Assembly: GCF_011751765.2 (NCBI RefSeq)
Contig: NZ_CP061169.1
Span: 3,534,001 to 3,598,000 of the forward strand
DNA from: Paramicrobacterium chengjingii
GTDB lineage: Bacteria; Actinomycetota; Actinomycetes; Actinomycetales; Microbacteriaceae
Length of the DNA: 64,000 nucleotides
Direction of reading: 5' to 3'
Numbering within the stretch: the stretch's first letter is position 1; each line of letters begins with the position of its first letter. The position numbers and the translations under genes are program-made. Shown here one piece after another: positions 17,707 through 26,845 of this stretch. Under the pieces are notes generated by a model that did not search any database, was not told where the DNA came from, and saw only the letters and a program-made list of their open reading frames with translations.

Positions 17707-18915
17707 TCAGACTCGCTCGATGATGGTGGCGATGCCCATGCCCGAGCCGACGCACAGTGTCACGAGGCCCCGACGCAGCTCGCGGCGTTCGAGCTCGTCA
17801 AGCAGGGTGGCGACGAGCATCGCCCCGGTTGCGCCGAGTGGGTGACCGAGTGCAATCGCTCCGCCGTTCACGTTCACCTTTTCATGCGGCACGTTCATCT
17901 CCCGCATCCACCGCAACACCACGGAGGCGAACGCTTCGTTCACTTCGAACAGGTCGATATCGGATGCGGTCAGGCCGGCGCGCTCGAGCGCCTTGCGTGT
18001 GGCCGGGCCCGGGCCGGTGAGCATGATTGTGGGGTCGCTTCCGACAACGGCAGTCTGCACAATGCGCGCCCGAGGCTTCACCCCGAGGCGGTCGCCGGCC
18101 TCGCGGCTTCCGATCACTGAGAGCGCCGCACCGTCGACGATTCCCGAGGAGTTTCCCGCCGTGTGAACGTGATTGATGCGAGGCACTTCCGGGTATCGCG
18201 CAAGAGCCACGTCGTCGAACCCGAATTCGCCAATACGGGCGAAGACAGGCGGGAGGTTCGCTAGGGCATCTACTGTCGTTCCAGATCTGCGGTGCTCGTC
18301 TGTGTCGAGAAGCATCCTGCCCGTGATGTCGGTGACCGGTACGACGGAGTTCTCGTAGCGCCCGTCTGCCCACGCCTGCTCTGCTCGGCGCTGCGACTCG
18401 GCGGCGAACTCGTCGACCTGCTGGCGTGAAAATTGCTCGATCGTGGCGATCAAGTCGGCTCCGATGCCCTGCGGAACGAATCCGGTGTCCCACGCTGTCG
18501 TCGGGTCGTGGGCGATCGCGCCGCCGTCGCTGCCGAGGGGAACGCGTGACATCGATTCGACGCCGCCGGCGAGCACGAGGTCTTCGAACCCCGAGGCAAC
18601 CTTCTGGGCGCCGATGTTCACGGCTTCGAGCCCCGAGGCGCAGAAGCGGTTCAGCTGCACGCCGGGCACAGTCTCGGGCAGCCCGGCTGCAAGCGCAGCA
18701 GAGCGGGCGATGTCGCTTCCCTGCTCTCCAACGGGCGAGACGACGCCGAGCACCATGTCGTCGACAAGCTCAGGGTCGAGCGATGGATGCCGCTCACACA
18801 GCGCTTCCACAAGCCCTGTAACCAGGTCAAGCGGTTTCACACTGTGCAGCGCTCCGCCGCGGTTCTTGCCGCGCGGCGTGCGCACGACGTCGTAGATGAA
18901 AGCTTCGCCCGGCAT
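17707..18915 (-). CDS. acetyl-CoA C-acyltransferase (thiolase)
   Basis: 402 aa. The nucleophilic Cys is in [14 protein letters not shown], followed by [11 protein letters not shown], the catalytic-His region [17 protein letters not shown] and the second Cys in [13 protein letters not shown], where GSG replaces the common GGG. It cleaves 3-ketoacyl-CoA to acetyl-CoA and a shortened acyl-CoA, or runs in reverse. ATG 18915 ([16 protein letters not shown]) follows GAGG at usable spacing; a GTG two codons upstream is an alternative. It is the first gene of a beta-oxidation pair with the truncated FadB-like protein. Confidence 0.92.
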   Translation of the reverse strand: MPGEAFIYDVVRTPRGKNRGGALHSVKPLDLVTGLVEALCERHPSLDPELVDDMVLGVVSPVGEQGSDIARSAALAAGLPETVPGVQLNRFCASGLEAVNIGAQKVASGFEDLVLAGGVESMSRVPLGSDGGAIAHDPTTAWDTGFVPQGIGADLIATIEQFSRQQVDEFAAESQRRAEQAWADGRYENSVVPVTDITGRMLLDTDEHRRSGTTVDALANLPPVFARIGEFGFDDVALARYPEVPRINHVHTAGNSSGIVDGAALSVIGSREAGDRLGVKPRARIVQTAVVGSDPTIMLTGPGPATRKALERAGLTASDIDLFEVNEAFASVVLRWMREMNVPHEKVNVNGGAIALGHPLGATGAMLVATLLDELERRELRRGLVTLCVGSGMGIATIIERV

Positions 18916-18981
18916 TCTCACCTCACTGTGATGGGTGAGCCCAGCCTACGCATCCGCGCACGGTTGCTCCACCCTGTTCAC

Positions 18982-19055
18982 GCATTCGGACGTTTCTCGC
19001 TGCCCACGGCGTGTTGACACGCCACCGCGGCGTGTCAACACGCATTTCCGAATGC
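18982..19055. repeat. nested inverted repeat in a divergent intergenic region
   Basis: The inner arms of 15 bp (19009-19023 and 19029-19043) are perfectly complementary around a 5-nt loop. They are enclosed by a second perfect inverted pair, GCATTCGGA (18982-18990) and TCCGAATGC (19047-19055). The structure lies in the 199-bp gap between the divergent thiolase and ThrE genes. It could be a regulatory cruciform or operator, a transcription barrier, or a relic of a small repeat element. TTGACA occurs on both strands inside it but no -10 follows. Confidence 0.6.
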
Positions 19056-19114
19056 ATGACCACATCGGGATCGCGCATACGATGGCACGGTGAACAGACG
19101 GGGAGGATCAGGCG

Positions 19115-20377
19115 ATGTCAAGCCCTCATGAGCGTCTCGCCGTCGGTCAGCTTGGCGCACTGCTTCTCGATGCCGGAGTGTCGGTCACCGATACCCGCAC
19201 GATGCTCGTCGACAGCATCCCGCCCGCCCTGCGCAACGAGATCAGCATCGCCGTACTTCCAGCCAACGTCTTCATCGGCGAAACAGCGACGGCGAACGCG
19301 TCGATCGTGGAGTCACCGCGAGAAGAACTCTCGTTGCTGCAGGCCGCACGAACCCATCGCCTGCTGCAGCGCCTCGCGGCCGGCACCCACACGGTGCAGG
19401 AGGCAGCGGCGCAGATCGCCTCGATCCGCTCGGACCGCCCGCGGCATCCCGATTTTCGCTGGATCCTCGGCAACGCGCTCATCTCGGTGGGTCTCGCCAC
19501 GCTGTTTCGCTGCCCATGGTGGGCGATCGTTCTCGCACTCGTCGTCGGTGTTCTCGTCGGCGGCGTCATGACATGGGTGCGCCGCCTGCCCGGCTCCGTT
19601 GCGATTCTGCCGTTTCTCGCGGCGTTCGTCTCCACGCTTCTCGTGGGGAGCTTCGCTCAGGCTCTCACTCTCGGCGAGGTTCCGCTGTTCGCGATCTGCG
19701 CGCCCGTCGCGCTGCTCGTTCCCGGTGCGCTCATCACCAACTCACTTCTGGAGCTCACCTCTGTTGACACCGTGACCGGCACGTCTCGACTCATCTACGG
19801 CACCATCATGCTCGGCTTCATGGCGGCAGGGATCGCGGCAGGCGTCGCGCTCACGGGGGTAGACATCAATGCAGCGTCCGCCTCGCGGATCGGCGAAACG
19901 ATCGCGCTCTCGACGCACGCAACAGGGTGGCAGGGCTTTCCACCAAACTGGTTCGCGTGGCTCGGCGTCGTCGTTCTCGCGATCGGCGTCGGCATCGCGT
20001 TCGGAGCCGATCACACTCTCATCGCCGTCACGATCGTGATGATGACCATCACATACGGGATGCTGATTGGCTTCGGAGTGCTCGTTGGCGATGTCGCTGC
20101 GGCCGGGGTCACGGCATGCATCCTCTTTATTGCGGCGCGACTTCTTGAGCGCACAACGCGCATCGCGCCCGCCGTCGCGTTCTTTCAACCGGCGTTTCTG
20201 CTGCTCGTACCTGGCACAGTCGGTCTCGTCGCGTTGACGTCGCTCGAAGGCGACGCACTCTTTGCGGCACTAGGCACGTTTGTCAGCCTCTGCATTGGAA
20301 CAAAAATGGGCGCGATCGTATTCGACATCAGCCGCGACCGGCGCCGACGCGACACGTTGTCGCCGACGGCAACCTGA
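19115..20377 (+). CDS. thrE: threonine/serine exporter, ThrE type
   Basis: A 420-aa membrane protein. The N-terminal ~145 residues are the soluble ThrE domain (LGALLLDAGVSVTDTRTML), followed by about ten hydrophobic helices in two halves; the second half resembles the separate ThrE_2 domain. In Corynebacterium ThrE exports threonine and serine. The first helices contain ALVVGVLVGGVMTW and LLVGSFAQALTLGEV. The start MSSPHERL at 19115 follows GGGGAGG at about 14 nt. It precedes the amidohydrolase by 42 bp. Confidence 0.85.
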   Translation: MSSPHERLAVGQLGALLLDAGVSVTDTRTMLVDSIPPALRNEISIAVLPANVFIGETATANASIVESPREELSLLQAARTHRLLQRLAAGTHTVQEAAAQIASIRSDRPRHPDFRWILGNALISVGLATLFRCPWWAIVLALVVGVLVGGVMTWVRRLPGSVAILPFLAAFVSTLLVGSFAQALTLGEVPLFAICAPVALLVPGALITNSLLELTSVDTVTGTSRLIYGTIMLGFMAAGIAAGVALTGVDINAASASRIGETIALSTHATGWQGFPPNWFAWLGVVVLAIGVGIAFGADHTLIAVTIVMMTITYGMLIGFGVLVGDVAAAGVTACILFIAARLLERTTRIAPAVAFFQPAFLLLVPGTVGLVALTSLEGDALFAALGTFVSLCIGTKMGAIVFDISRDRRRRDTLSPTAT

Positions 20378-20419
20378 AATGTGGCCATCGACGTACGCGT
20401 CTGCGCGGAGGAGACTGAC

Positions 20420-21739
20420 ATGATGACAGCTTTCGCACTCACACACGTCACCGTTGTCACGGGCGACAGCGACGGCACGGTGATGCCAGACCACACAGTG
20501 CTCGTCGCAGGTGATGGGACGATCGAGCGAGTCGGGCCGACTGACGGCGTGGACGTACCCCCGGGCTACCGCGTGATCGGCGGAGCGGGCAAGTTCGTCA
20601 TGCCCGGGTTGATCAACGCGCACGCGCACCTGTTCTCAGACGGCAAGCCTCTTCCGCCGATTCTGCTCAACGACGCAGCCGAGAAGGCGGTGTCGGTCTT
20701 CATGCGCAGTCCCGTTGGCGGCCGCTGGCTGAAGCGGCGCGCGAAGAAGGCGGTACTCACTCAGATGCAGACGGGTGTGACGACCATTCGCAGCCTTGGC
20801 GACCCCGGCTATGAAGTTGTGAAAGTCGCGTTAGAAATCGACCGCGGAGCGTACACGGGGCCGCGCGTGATTGCGAGCGGGCCTCTTCTTGCCGTGAGCG
20901 GGGGCCACGGCGCACCCCAGATTGCACTGATCAGCGACAACCCATGGGATGCCCGGCGCAATGTGCGCGTCAACCTGCGGCACGGCGTCACGGCGATCAA
21001 GATCGCTGCGACGGGCGGCGTCACCGATGCCAAAGTGATCGGCGAGGCCGGGCGCCCCCAGATGACCGAGGAGGAGATGACGGCGATCTGCGAGGAAGCC
21101 CACAATGCGGGAATCCTCGTCGCCGCGCACGCGCAGAGTCCGCAGGGCATTGTGGCCGCGTTGCGCGCCGGCGTCGACACGATCGAGCACGGCGCGAGCA
21201 TGACAGACGAGATCATCGACCTGTTCACGAGCAATCCGCGGGCACTGCACGGGTCGTCGGCCCTCGTGCCGACGTTCATGGCGGCGTTGCCCATCGTGAC
21301 GCTGCCGCTTAAAGCGACGGGGGTCACGGAGATCAACCGGGCAAACGCCGTAATGGTCCTCGACGAGATGCGGCGAGGAGTCGCTGACGCACTCGACAAT
21401 GACATCGCCCTGGGAATGGGCACTGATTCGTCGCTCACCTTTGTAACCCACTACAACACCTGGCGCGAGATCGACTTCGTCATGCGACACGGCAACGTGC
21501 CTGCTGCCCGTGCGTTGCATGCCGCGACCCAGTCGAACGCAAAGATCCTCGGCGTCGACGGGGTCACAGGTACTGTCGAGGCGGGCAAGAGCGCAGACCT
21601 CATCGTCACCGATGCGAACCCGCTCGACGACATCAGCACACTTGCGCAGCCGCACGCTGTCGCCGTGGGCGGCAGCCTGCTCGAGTCGCCGTCCGTCGAG
21701 CGCTTTCCTGAGATCGACGAACTTCTCGACACGATCTGA
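20420..21739 (+). CDS. amidohydrolase-superfamily metal-dependent hydrolase
   Basis: A 439-aa TIM-barrel hydrolase. Metal ligands are visible as HAHL in LINAHAHLFSDG, His in VAAHAQSPQG, His in IEHGASM and Asp in GMGTDSSL. The C-terminal SADLIVTDANPLDDIS belongs to the composite beta-sandwich shared with imidazolonepropionase-like and prolidase-type members. ATG 20420 behind GGAGGAGAC is preferred to the longer frame. No signal peptide is visible, so it is cytoplasmic. The substrate is unknown; hydantoins, dipeptides and lactones are all possible. Confidence 0.87.
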   Translation: MMTAFALTHVTVVTGDSDGTVMPDHTVLVAGDGTIERVGPTDGVDVPPGYRVIGGAGKFVMPGLINAHAHLFSDGKPLPPILLNDAAEKAVSVFMRSPVGGRWLKRRAKKAVLTQMQTGVTTIRSLGDPGYEVVKVALEIDRGAYTGPRVIASGPLLAVSGGHGAPQIALISDNPWDARRNVRVNLRHGVTAIKIAATGGVTDAKVIGEAGRPQMTEEEMTAICEEAHNAGILVAAHAQSPQGIVAALRAGVDTIEHGASMTDEIIDLFTSNPRALHGSSALVPTFMAALPIVTLPLKATGVTEINRANAVMVLDEMRRGVADALDNDIALGMGTDSSLTFVTHYNTWREIDFVMRHGNVPAARALHAATQSNAKILGVDGVTGTVEAGKSADLIVTDANPLDDISTLAQPHAVAVGGSLLESPSVERFPEIDELLDTI

Positions 21740-21790
21740 CACGTGCGCGCATTTCGGAGATCCGCTCTCGCCAGCGCATGATTTCCGCGT

Positions 21791-21835
21791 GTTCCCGGGG
21801 AACAGGCAGCGAGCGTCGTCCAATTTTCCGGAAAA
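21791..21835. repeat. two short perfect palindromes in a convergent gap
   Basis: GTTCCCGGGGAAC (21791-21803) and TTTTCCGGAAAA (21824-21835) lie between the convergent amidohydrolase and glycosylase-like genes. The first could form a short hairpin; neither has a typical T tail. They may act together as a weak bidirectional terminator. Confidence 0.35.
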
Positions 21836-21868
21836 GGGTACCTCCTCGCCACCCATCAGCGGGTGTGC

Positions 21869-22777
21869 TTATGCGGATGCCGCCTCGGCAGTGTGCTCCG
21901 CAGCATCCAATGCCTTGATCACCCGTTGGCGAAGCTCGTTCGATCGCTCGGCGAACACCCTCTGCTGTCGCACGTACTCCGCCTTGCCTTCAGAGGTCTC
22001 GATCGCAATGGGCTCGGCGCCCCAGGCACTCACGTCGTAGGGCGACGCCGCCATGTCGAGCCAGCGAATGTCCCGCGCCAATTCGAACGCATCGAGCAGT
22101 ACCTCGCCCGGAACAAGCGGCCCGAGTTTGATCGCCCACTTGTACACGTCCATGCCCGCGTGCAGGCACCCGGGCTGCTCGAGCTGCGACTGCGCCTCGC
22201 GCGTCGGGCGCAATCGATTGAGAGGAGCCGCTTCGGGCGTGAAGAAGCGGTACGCGTCGAAGTGACTGCACTGAATGCTGTGCGTATCGACGACGACATC
22301 CGTGCCCTTCTGCCCCAGGCGCAGCGGCACCTCGTGTCTGTGCTCGCCCTGACGGTACACCATTGCCCATTCGTGCAGCCCGAAGCAACTGAACTGGCCG
22401 GGGCGAGCCGCGGTGCGCTCGAGAACGCGGCGGATCGCATCGACACCCGCGCGCTTCGCCCGCAGATATGCGGCGGCATCCACACGCAGCGAACCGTGCG
22501 CCTCACCCGACACGTACCACTTCCATGCGGCGCGCGGCATATGCGCGGCATCCGCCAGTTCTCTGCCCGCTCCAGGGTGCCAACGTCTCAGGATGCTCGG
22601 CTTGTAGGAGTAGTAGGTGAAGAGAAAATCGTCGATCGGATGCTGCTCGCCGCTCACCTTGCGCGCACGCCACCCGGCTGTGAACGCGTCTGCTCGCTGC
22701 TGGTGAGCGAGCTCGCGCGTCACCCACAGGTCGTGCGCGAGCACTCCCTGGTCTGCACGCGCTGTATGAGTGGTCAC
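21869..22777 (-). CDS. conserved actinobacterial protein, often labelled 3-methyladenine DNA glycosylase
   Basis: 302 aa, soluble. Conserved-looking segments are QQRADAFTAGWRARK, HPIDDFLFTYYSYKPS and LRRWHPGAG near the N-terminus, and IQCSHFDAYRFFTPEAAPLN in the middle. I recall proteins with this signature being annotated as 3-methyladenine DNA glycosylase, but I see no helix-hairpin-helix or AAG-type active site, so that label needs proof. It stands alone on the minus strand and diverges from the YbjQ-family gene. Confidence 0.7.
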   Translation of the reverse strand: MTTHTARADQGVLAHDLWVTRELAHQQRADAFTAGWRARKVSGEQHPIDDFLFTYYSYKPSILRRWHPGAGRELADAAHMPRAAWKWYVSGEAHGSLRVDAAAYLRAKRAGVDAIRRVLERTAARPGQFSCFGLHEWAMVYRQGEHRHEVPLRLGQKGTDVVVDTHSIQCSHFDAYRFFTPEAAPLNRLRPTREAQSQLEQPGCLHAGMDVYKWAIKLGPLVPGEVLLDAFELARDIRWLDMAASPYDVSAWGAEPIAIETSEGKAEYVRQQRVFAERSNELRQRVIKALDAAEHTAEAASA

Positions 22778-22861
22778 GATTCGAGGTTAGTCGCCGACCA
22801 TGAGCGCTAGCATCATGACGAGGCCACCGCCCGATGGGCGGCGTGAGTGCGGAGGACGACA

Positions 22862-23353
22862 ATGATCATCGTGACGAGCAACGACATTCCTGGGTACCGC
22901 ATCGAGGCGGTATTCGGAGAAGTCATGGGACTGACCGTGCGCGCCCGCGATATCGGTTCGCAATTCACGGCGGGCTTTCGCTCGCTTGGCGGAGGCGAGC
23001 TGCCTGAAATGACACGGATGCTGTACGAGAGCCGCTCCGAGGTGATGAACCGCATGGTCACCGAAGCTCAGCAGCGCCAGGCAAACGCGATTGTCGCCAT
23101 GCGCTTCGATTCGTCAGAGCTCGGCACAACCTGGACGGAGGTCTGCGCCTACGGAACCGCCGTCTACGCTGTTCCACTCGGGCCGGGGGAAGAGGGGGCA
23201 ACGCCGCAGTCGGAGTGGGTCGTCACCAACGAGAAGACGACGGGCGGCTCACCGTCTCACGGGGAGCGGTCTCCGGCATCGCCGGCACAGAACCCGCAGC
23301 AAGACCACGAGCAGATGCCTGCTCCGCAACAGCCGCACTATCCCCAGTCCTAG
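22862..23353 (+). CDS. YbjQ-family (UPF0145) protein with proline-rich tail
   Basis: 163 aa. Residues 1-107 match the small oligomeric YbjQ/heavy-metal-binding-domain family (MIIVTSNDIPGYRI, VRARDIGSQFTAGFRSLGGGE, MVTEAQQRQANAIVAMRFD). The last ~50 residues are a Pro/Gln/Ser-rich disordered tail not usual for the family. ATG 22862 is used. The biochemical role of the family is not settled. Confidence 0.85.
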   Translation: MIIVTSNDIPGYRIEAVFGEVMGLTVRARDIGSQFTAGFRSLGGGELPEMTRMLYESRSEVMNRMVTEAQQRQANAIVAMRFDSSELGTTWTEVCAYGTAVYAVPLGPGEEGATPQSEWVVTNEKTTGGSPSHGERSPASPAQNPQQDHEQMPAPQQPHYPQS

Positions 23354-23428
23354 CGCATCTGCCGAGACTGCGTCATAGCTTCGCGGGCGTAGCATGGCGT
23401 CACCAAGACACCGATCTGTGGAGGTGAC

Positions 23429-24958
23429 ATGACGAAGACGTCGCGGGCACTGGGTACCATTGCTGCCCTGGGCGCGGGTGCTGTTGCAGCGCTCGCCTCA
23501 TACGACCTGAGCCAGCGCAAGCACTCTGTTCTGCGCAACTACCCGGTCATCGGGCACATGCGCTACCTGCTTGAAGGCATCAGGCCCGAGTTGCAGCAGT
23601 ACTTCATCGAACGCAACTGGGACGGACGGCCGTACGACCGTGACATTCGATCGATCATCTATGAGCGCGCCAAGGGAACCCACGGCGAGCAGGCCTTCGG
23701 CACCGAGCGCGACGTCAATGCGGACGGGCATGAATGGCTCGTTCACTCCAGCGCCCCGGCGAACCAGCCCGACGACACTCCGCGTGTGACCATCGGCGGG
23801 CCCGACTGCACGAAGCCGTACTCAATGGCGCTCCTCAATGTCTCGGCGATGAGCTTTGGCGCATTGTCGGCGAACGCCGTGCGCGCGATGAATCGTGGCG
23901 CACACGACGGCGGTTTCGCTCAAGATACCGGCGAGGGTGGCCTGTCGAGTTACCACCTCGAGAACGGCGGCGATCTCATTTGGGAGATTGGCACCGGCTA
24001 CTTCGGAACCCGCACGAAGGATGGTCGCTTCGACCCGAAGCAGTTCGCTGAAAAGGCGTCAGACGAGCGTGTGCGGTGCGTCTCCCTCAAGCTCAGCCAG
24101 GGGGCGAAGCCCGGTATTGGCGGTGTGCTCCCCGCCCCGAAGGTCTCACCAGAGATCGCAAGCGTTCGCGGTGTTCCCGTGCATGAGAAGTGCGTGAGTC
24201 CTGCGCGGCACCAAGAATTCGACACGCCGGCCGGACTGATGAGGTTTATCGCGCAGATGCGCGAACTCTGCGGCGGCAAACCCGTGGGCATCAAGCTCTG
24301 CGTCGGTTCCCGCATCGAGGTGCTCGCACTGTGCAAGGCGATGATCGAGGTGGGAACGGCACCCGACTTCATCATCGTCGACGGTTCAGAGGGCGGAACC
24401 GGTGCCGCACCGCTCGAGTACGAAGACCATGTGGGAATGCCCCTTACGCAGGGCCTGATGATCGTGCACAACGCTCTCGTCGGCACCGGTTTGCGCAGCA
24501 CTATCCGTCTCGGTGCAAGCGGCAAGATCGCTGCAGGCAATGACATCGTCAAGCGGCTCATTCAGGGCGCCGACTTCACGAACGCTGCCAGAGCGATGAT
24601 GATGGCGGTTGGATGCATTCAGGCACAGCGCTGCCACACCGACAAGTGTCCGGTCGGCGTCACCACTCAGAACCCCCGCCGGGCTCGTGCACTCGACGTC
24701 GACAGCAAGAGCACGCGGGTCACCAACTACCAGGCGGCTACCGTCGCGGAGGCCGTTCGCCTGATGGCATCCATGGGAGTAAGCGACCCATCGCAACTGA
24801 CTCCACGGATGCTGCGTCGCAACATCGACGTGCACGAGAGCCAGTCGTATGCCGAGCTGTACGACTGGCTGCGCCCCGATGAGCTTCTCGACAGCGCGCC
24901 GGAATCCTGGGCGGCCGACTGGAACAGGGCGAGCGCAGACGTCTTCCCGACGCCGTGA
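23429..24958 (+). CDS. FMN-binding glutamate-synthase-family protein
   Basis: 509 aa, corresponding to the FMN/Fe-S synthase barrel of GOGAT without the glutaminase and C-terminal beta-helix domains. One N-terminal hydrophobic segment (GTIAALGAGAVAALASYDL) may anchor it to the membrane. The FMN barrel is indicated by NVSAMSFGALSANAV, KLSQGAKPGIGG and VDGSEGGTGAAPLEY. A 3Fe-4S-type cysteine set C-x5-C-x4-C follows (CIQAQRCHTDKC). Stand-alone proteins of this type are of unclear function, and glutamate synthesis should not be assumed. RBS GGAGGTGAC precedes ATG 23429. Confidence 0.9.
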   Translation: MTKTSRALGTIAALGAGAVAALASYDLSQRKHSVLRNYPVIGHMRYLLEGIRPELQQYFIERNWDGRPYDRDIRSIIYERAKGTHGEQAFGTERDVNADGHEWLVHSSAPANQPDDTPRVTIGGPDCTKPYSMALLNVSAMSFGALSANAVRAMNRGAHDGGFAQDTGEGGLSSYHLENGGDLIWEIGTGYFGTRTKDGRFDPKQFAEKASDERVRCVSLKLSQGAKPGIGGVLPAPKVSPEIASVRGVPVHEKCVSPARHQEFDTPAGLMRFIAQMRELCGGKPVGIKLCVGSRIEVLALCKAMIEVGTAPDFIIVDGSEGGTGAAPLEYEDHVGMPLTQGLMIVHNALVGTGLRSTIRLGASGKIAAGNDIVKRLIQGADFTNAARAMMMAVGCIQAQRCHTDKCPVGVTTQNPRRARALDVDSKSTRVTNYQAATVAEAVRLMASMGVSDPSQLTPRMLRRNIDVHESQSYAELYDWLRPDELLDSAPESWAADWNRASADVFPTP

Positions 24959-25015
24959 TGGAAACACACAGCCGACATCCGGCGTAACTGCATGCCCAGC
25001 ATCCAGAATGGAGGC

Positions 25016-25288
25016 ATGGAGCGCAAGTTTGTTGTCGTGACTGGAATCGTGCAGGGCGTCGGGTTTCGGTTCTTTGCGCAGCGCGAAGCAGCCCAGCTCG
25101 GTGTCACGGGCCGGGTGCGTAATCGTGACGATGGTTCCGTCGAGATTGCCGTGCAGGGAACCGAGGAGCGAGTGACCGACATGCTGCGGTGGTTGCGCAC
25201 CGGGCCCGAGTCCGCCAACGTCCGCAGCTTCGAGGTGACCGACGTCGTGCCGATCGATGGCGAAACGCAGTTCTCGATCACGGACTGA
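25016..25288 (+). CDS. acylphosphatase
   Basis: A 90-aa single-domain enzyme that hydrolyses acyl phosphates such as acetyl- and 1,3-bisphosphoglycerate-type anhydrides. The active-site loop GIVQGVGFRFF carries the phosphate-binding Arg, and GRVRNRDDGSVEI carries the catalytic Asn. The start is placed at ATG 25016 because MERKFVVVTG fits the family; GGAGG abuts it too closely for a normal RBS, while CAGAAT (25004-25009) ends 6 nt upstream, consistent with a leaderless start. ATG 24992 is an alternative. Confidence 0.9.
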   Translation: MERKFVVVTGIVQGVGFRFFAQREAAQLGVTGRVRNRDDGSVEIAVQGTEERVTDMLRWLRTGPESANVRSFEVTDVVPIDGETQFSITD

Positions 25289-25332
25289 CATGCGGGGCTA
25301 TGACATGCGCTCTCCCATGCCTACGGTATATA

Positions 25333-25344
25333 TTGTCTATACAA
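25333..25344. promoter_or_regulatory. operator-like palindrome upstream of the GntR gene
   Basis: TTGTCTATACAA is one base from the perfect palindrome TTGTCTAGACAA and lies 28 bp before the GTG start. Related sites occur at 32837-32848, 46532-46541 and 56321-56332. It overlaps the AT-rich promoter stretch TATATATT (25327-25334), consistent with autoregulation. Confidence 0.65.
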
Positions 25345-25372
25345 ACTGACGGCTCACAATGGAGGTGCCCGC

Positions 25373-26137
25373 GTGGCGCAGCTGGAAGAGAAGACGCTGC
25401 CACTGAGCGTCTTCGTCGATCTTGACCGCAACGGCCCCGTTCCCCTCTACTATCAGATCTCTCAACGTCTCGAGAAGGCGATCCGCGAAGACGTGCTCCC
25501 CGCGGGCTCGCGGCTCGAAAACGAGGTGGCGCTGGCTCAGCGCCTCGGTCTGTCGCGCCCCACCATCCGCCGAGCGATCCAGGAGCTCGTCGACAAGGGC
25601 CTGCTCGTACGCCGCCGAGGCATTGGCACTCAGGTCGTTCATGGCCGCGTGACGCGCAACGTCGAGCTGACGAGCCTCTTCGACGACCTTGAGCGCTCGG
25701 GGCAGACTCCGAAAACCGTTGTGCTCTCCAGCGAGCGGGGCACAGCGGATGCGGAGACCGCAGAGCTCCTTGGCGTTGAGGCTGGCAGCCCCGTGCTGCA
25801 CATTACACGTCTGCGCTCAGCCGACGACGTCCCCCTCGCGATTCTCGACAACGTCCTGCCTGAGGAGTTCATCGACCTGAGCATCGATGACCTCGCAAAG
25901 TATGGTCTTTATCAGATGCTGCGCACCCGCGGCGTGACCATGCGTGTCGCCAAGCAGACGATCGGAGCCCGGGCCGCGTCGCAGCGCGAGTCTGAGCTTC
26001 TCGATGTTGATAAGGGCGGCCCCGTCCTGACGATGTCGCGCACAGCATTCGATAATTCGGGCAAGGCCATCGAGCACGGCCGCCACTGCTATCGCCCCGA
26101 CCTCTATTCGTTCGAGATCACGCTCGTCGACCGCTGA
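25373..26137 (+). CDS. GntR-family regulator with UTRA domain, candidate IolR-like regulator
   Basis: 254 aa. Residues ~20-88 are the GntR winged helix (VPLYYQISQRLEKAIRE, LGLSRPTIRRAIQELVDKG). Residues ~105-245 are a UTRA ligand-binding domain (VLHITRLRSADDVPLAI, MLRTRGVTMRVAKQTIGAR). Start GTG 25373 follows a strong GGAGGTG. Length and architecture match IolR of Corynebacterium, a GntR-type repressor of inositol genes. Its own promoter carries TTGTCTATACAA, and three inositol-island promoters downstream carry relatives of that site. The link is inferred; other sugar-responsive UTRA regulators use related operators. Confidence 0.88.
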   Translation: MAQLEEKTLPLSVFVDLDRNGPVPLYYQISQRLEKAIREDVLPAGSRLENEVALAQRLGLSRPTIRRAIQELVDKGLLVRRRGIGTQVVHGRVTRNVELTSLFDDLERSGQTPKTVVLSSERGTADAETAELLGVEAGSPVLHITRLRSADDVPLAILDNVLPEEFIDLSIDDLAKYGLYQMLRTRGVTMRVAKQTIGARAASQRESELLDVDKGGPVLTMSRTAFDNSGKAIEHGRHCYRPDLYSFEITLVDR

Positions 26138-26245
26138 TTCTGGGCCGTTCTCCACAGCATCCGTGAACTCGCCGTTCTGCTGTTCCTGCCGGTGAGAGAC
26201 GGACGCGCTCTTTAACGAGCCGCAGACGGAAACGACCTCAGCAAC

Positions 26246-26258
26246 CTCGGCAGCCGAG
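26246..26258. terminator. possible weak hairpin
   Basis: CTCGGC-a-GCCGAG lies in the convergent gap between the GntR and PadR genes. The stem is only 6 bp with a single-base loop, so function is doubtful. The rest of the 150-bp gap shows nothing recognisable. Confidence 0.25.
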
Positions 26259-26287
26259 CTCTTCGCGCTTGGCAATGGCGGCTAGAA

Positions 26288-26845
26288 CTACCCCACGTCG
26301 GGCCGGGTCTGTTGCTCGAAGAAACCGGGCAACTCGTCGAGCCAGCCGAGCGTGCTGCGTTCATAAGCGATGCCGAGAGCGAGTGTGGCGAGCCGCGGCC
26401 CGCCACGAACTGTGTCGTCACCGTGCAACTCACGCCAGTTCTGCTCATAGCGGGTGAGCCGCTCAGCGTGTCGGCGGCGCTGGGCTGCGAGGAGTTCGTC
26501 AAATCGCTCCCGCGGCATGTCGTCCATGAAAGCGACCTTCAGCAAGAACGGAACCCGCACGCTCTCGTCGGCAGGCATCTCTTGCAGCCATTCCAGATAA
26601 GCTGCCCGGCCAGCGTCGGTGATCCGATAGGGCCGACGGTGCCGTGCTTCTTCTGGCAGCGCCTCCACGTGTCCGTTCGCGGCGAGCTGGGCAAGCTCGC
26701 GGTAGGCCTGACTACGTTGGATCGTCCAGAAGTTACCCACCCTGACACCAGTCTCATCGACGAGCTCCCACCCGGTCATCGGGCGCTCAGCGAGCAGGCC
26801 GAGCAAGGTTCCAGCGGTGGGGTTCAGCCCTGTCTGCCTCGTCAT
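26288..26845 (-). CDS. PadR-family transcriptional regulator
   Basis: 185 aa with the N-terminal PadR winged helix (TAGTLLGLLAERPMTGWELVD, SQAYRELAQLAANGHVEA, RRPYRITDAGRAAYLEWL) and the C-terminal helical dimerisation domain (Vir_act_alpha_C-like). ATG 26845 behind GGAGGGG is chosen over the long upstream frame. It is the last gene of a three-gene minus-strand unit with two membrane proteins; its start overlaps the end of the preceding gene. A GGTTGGTG inverted repeat in that unit's promoter is its probable binding site. Confidence 0.88.
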   Translation of the reverse strand: MTRQTGLNPTAGTLLGLLAERPMTGWELVDETGVRVGNFWTIQRSQAYRELAQLAANGHVEALPEEARHRRPYRITDAGRAAYLEWLQEMPADESVRVPFLLKVAFMDDMPRERFDELLAAQRRRHAERLTRYEQNWRELHGDDTVRGGPRLATLALGIAYERSTLGWLDELPGFFEQQTRPDVG

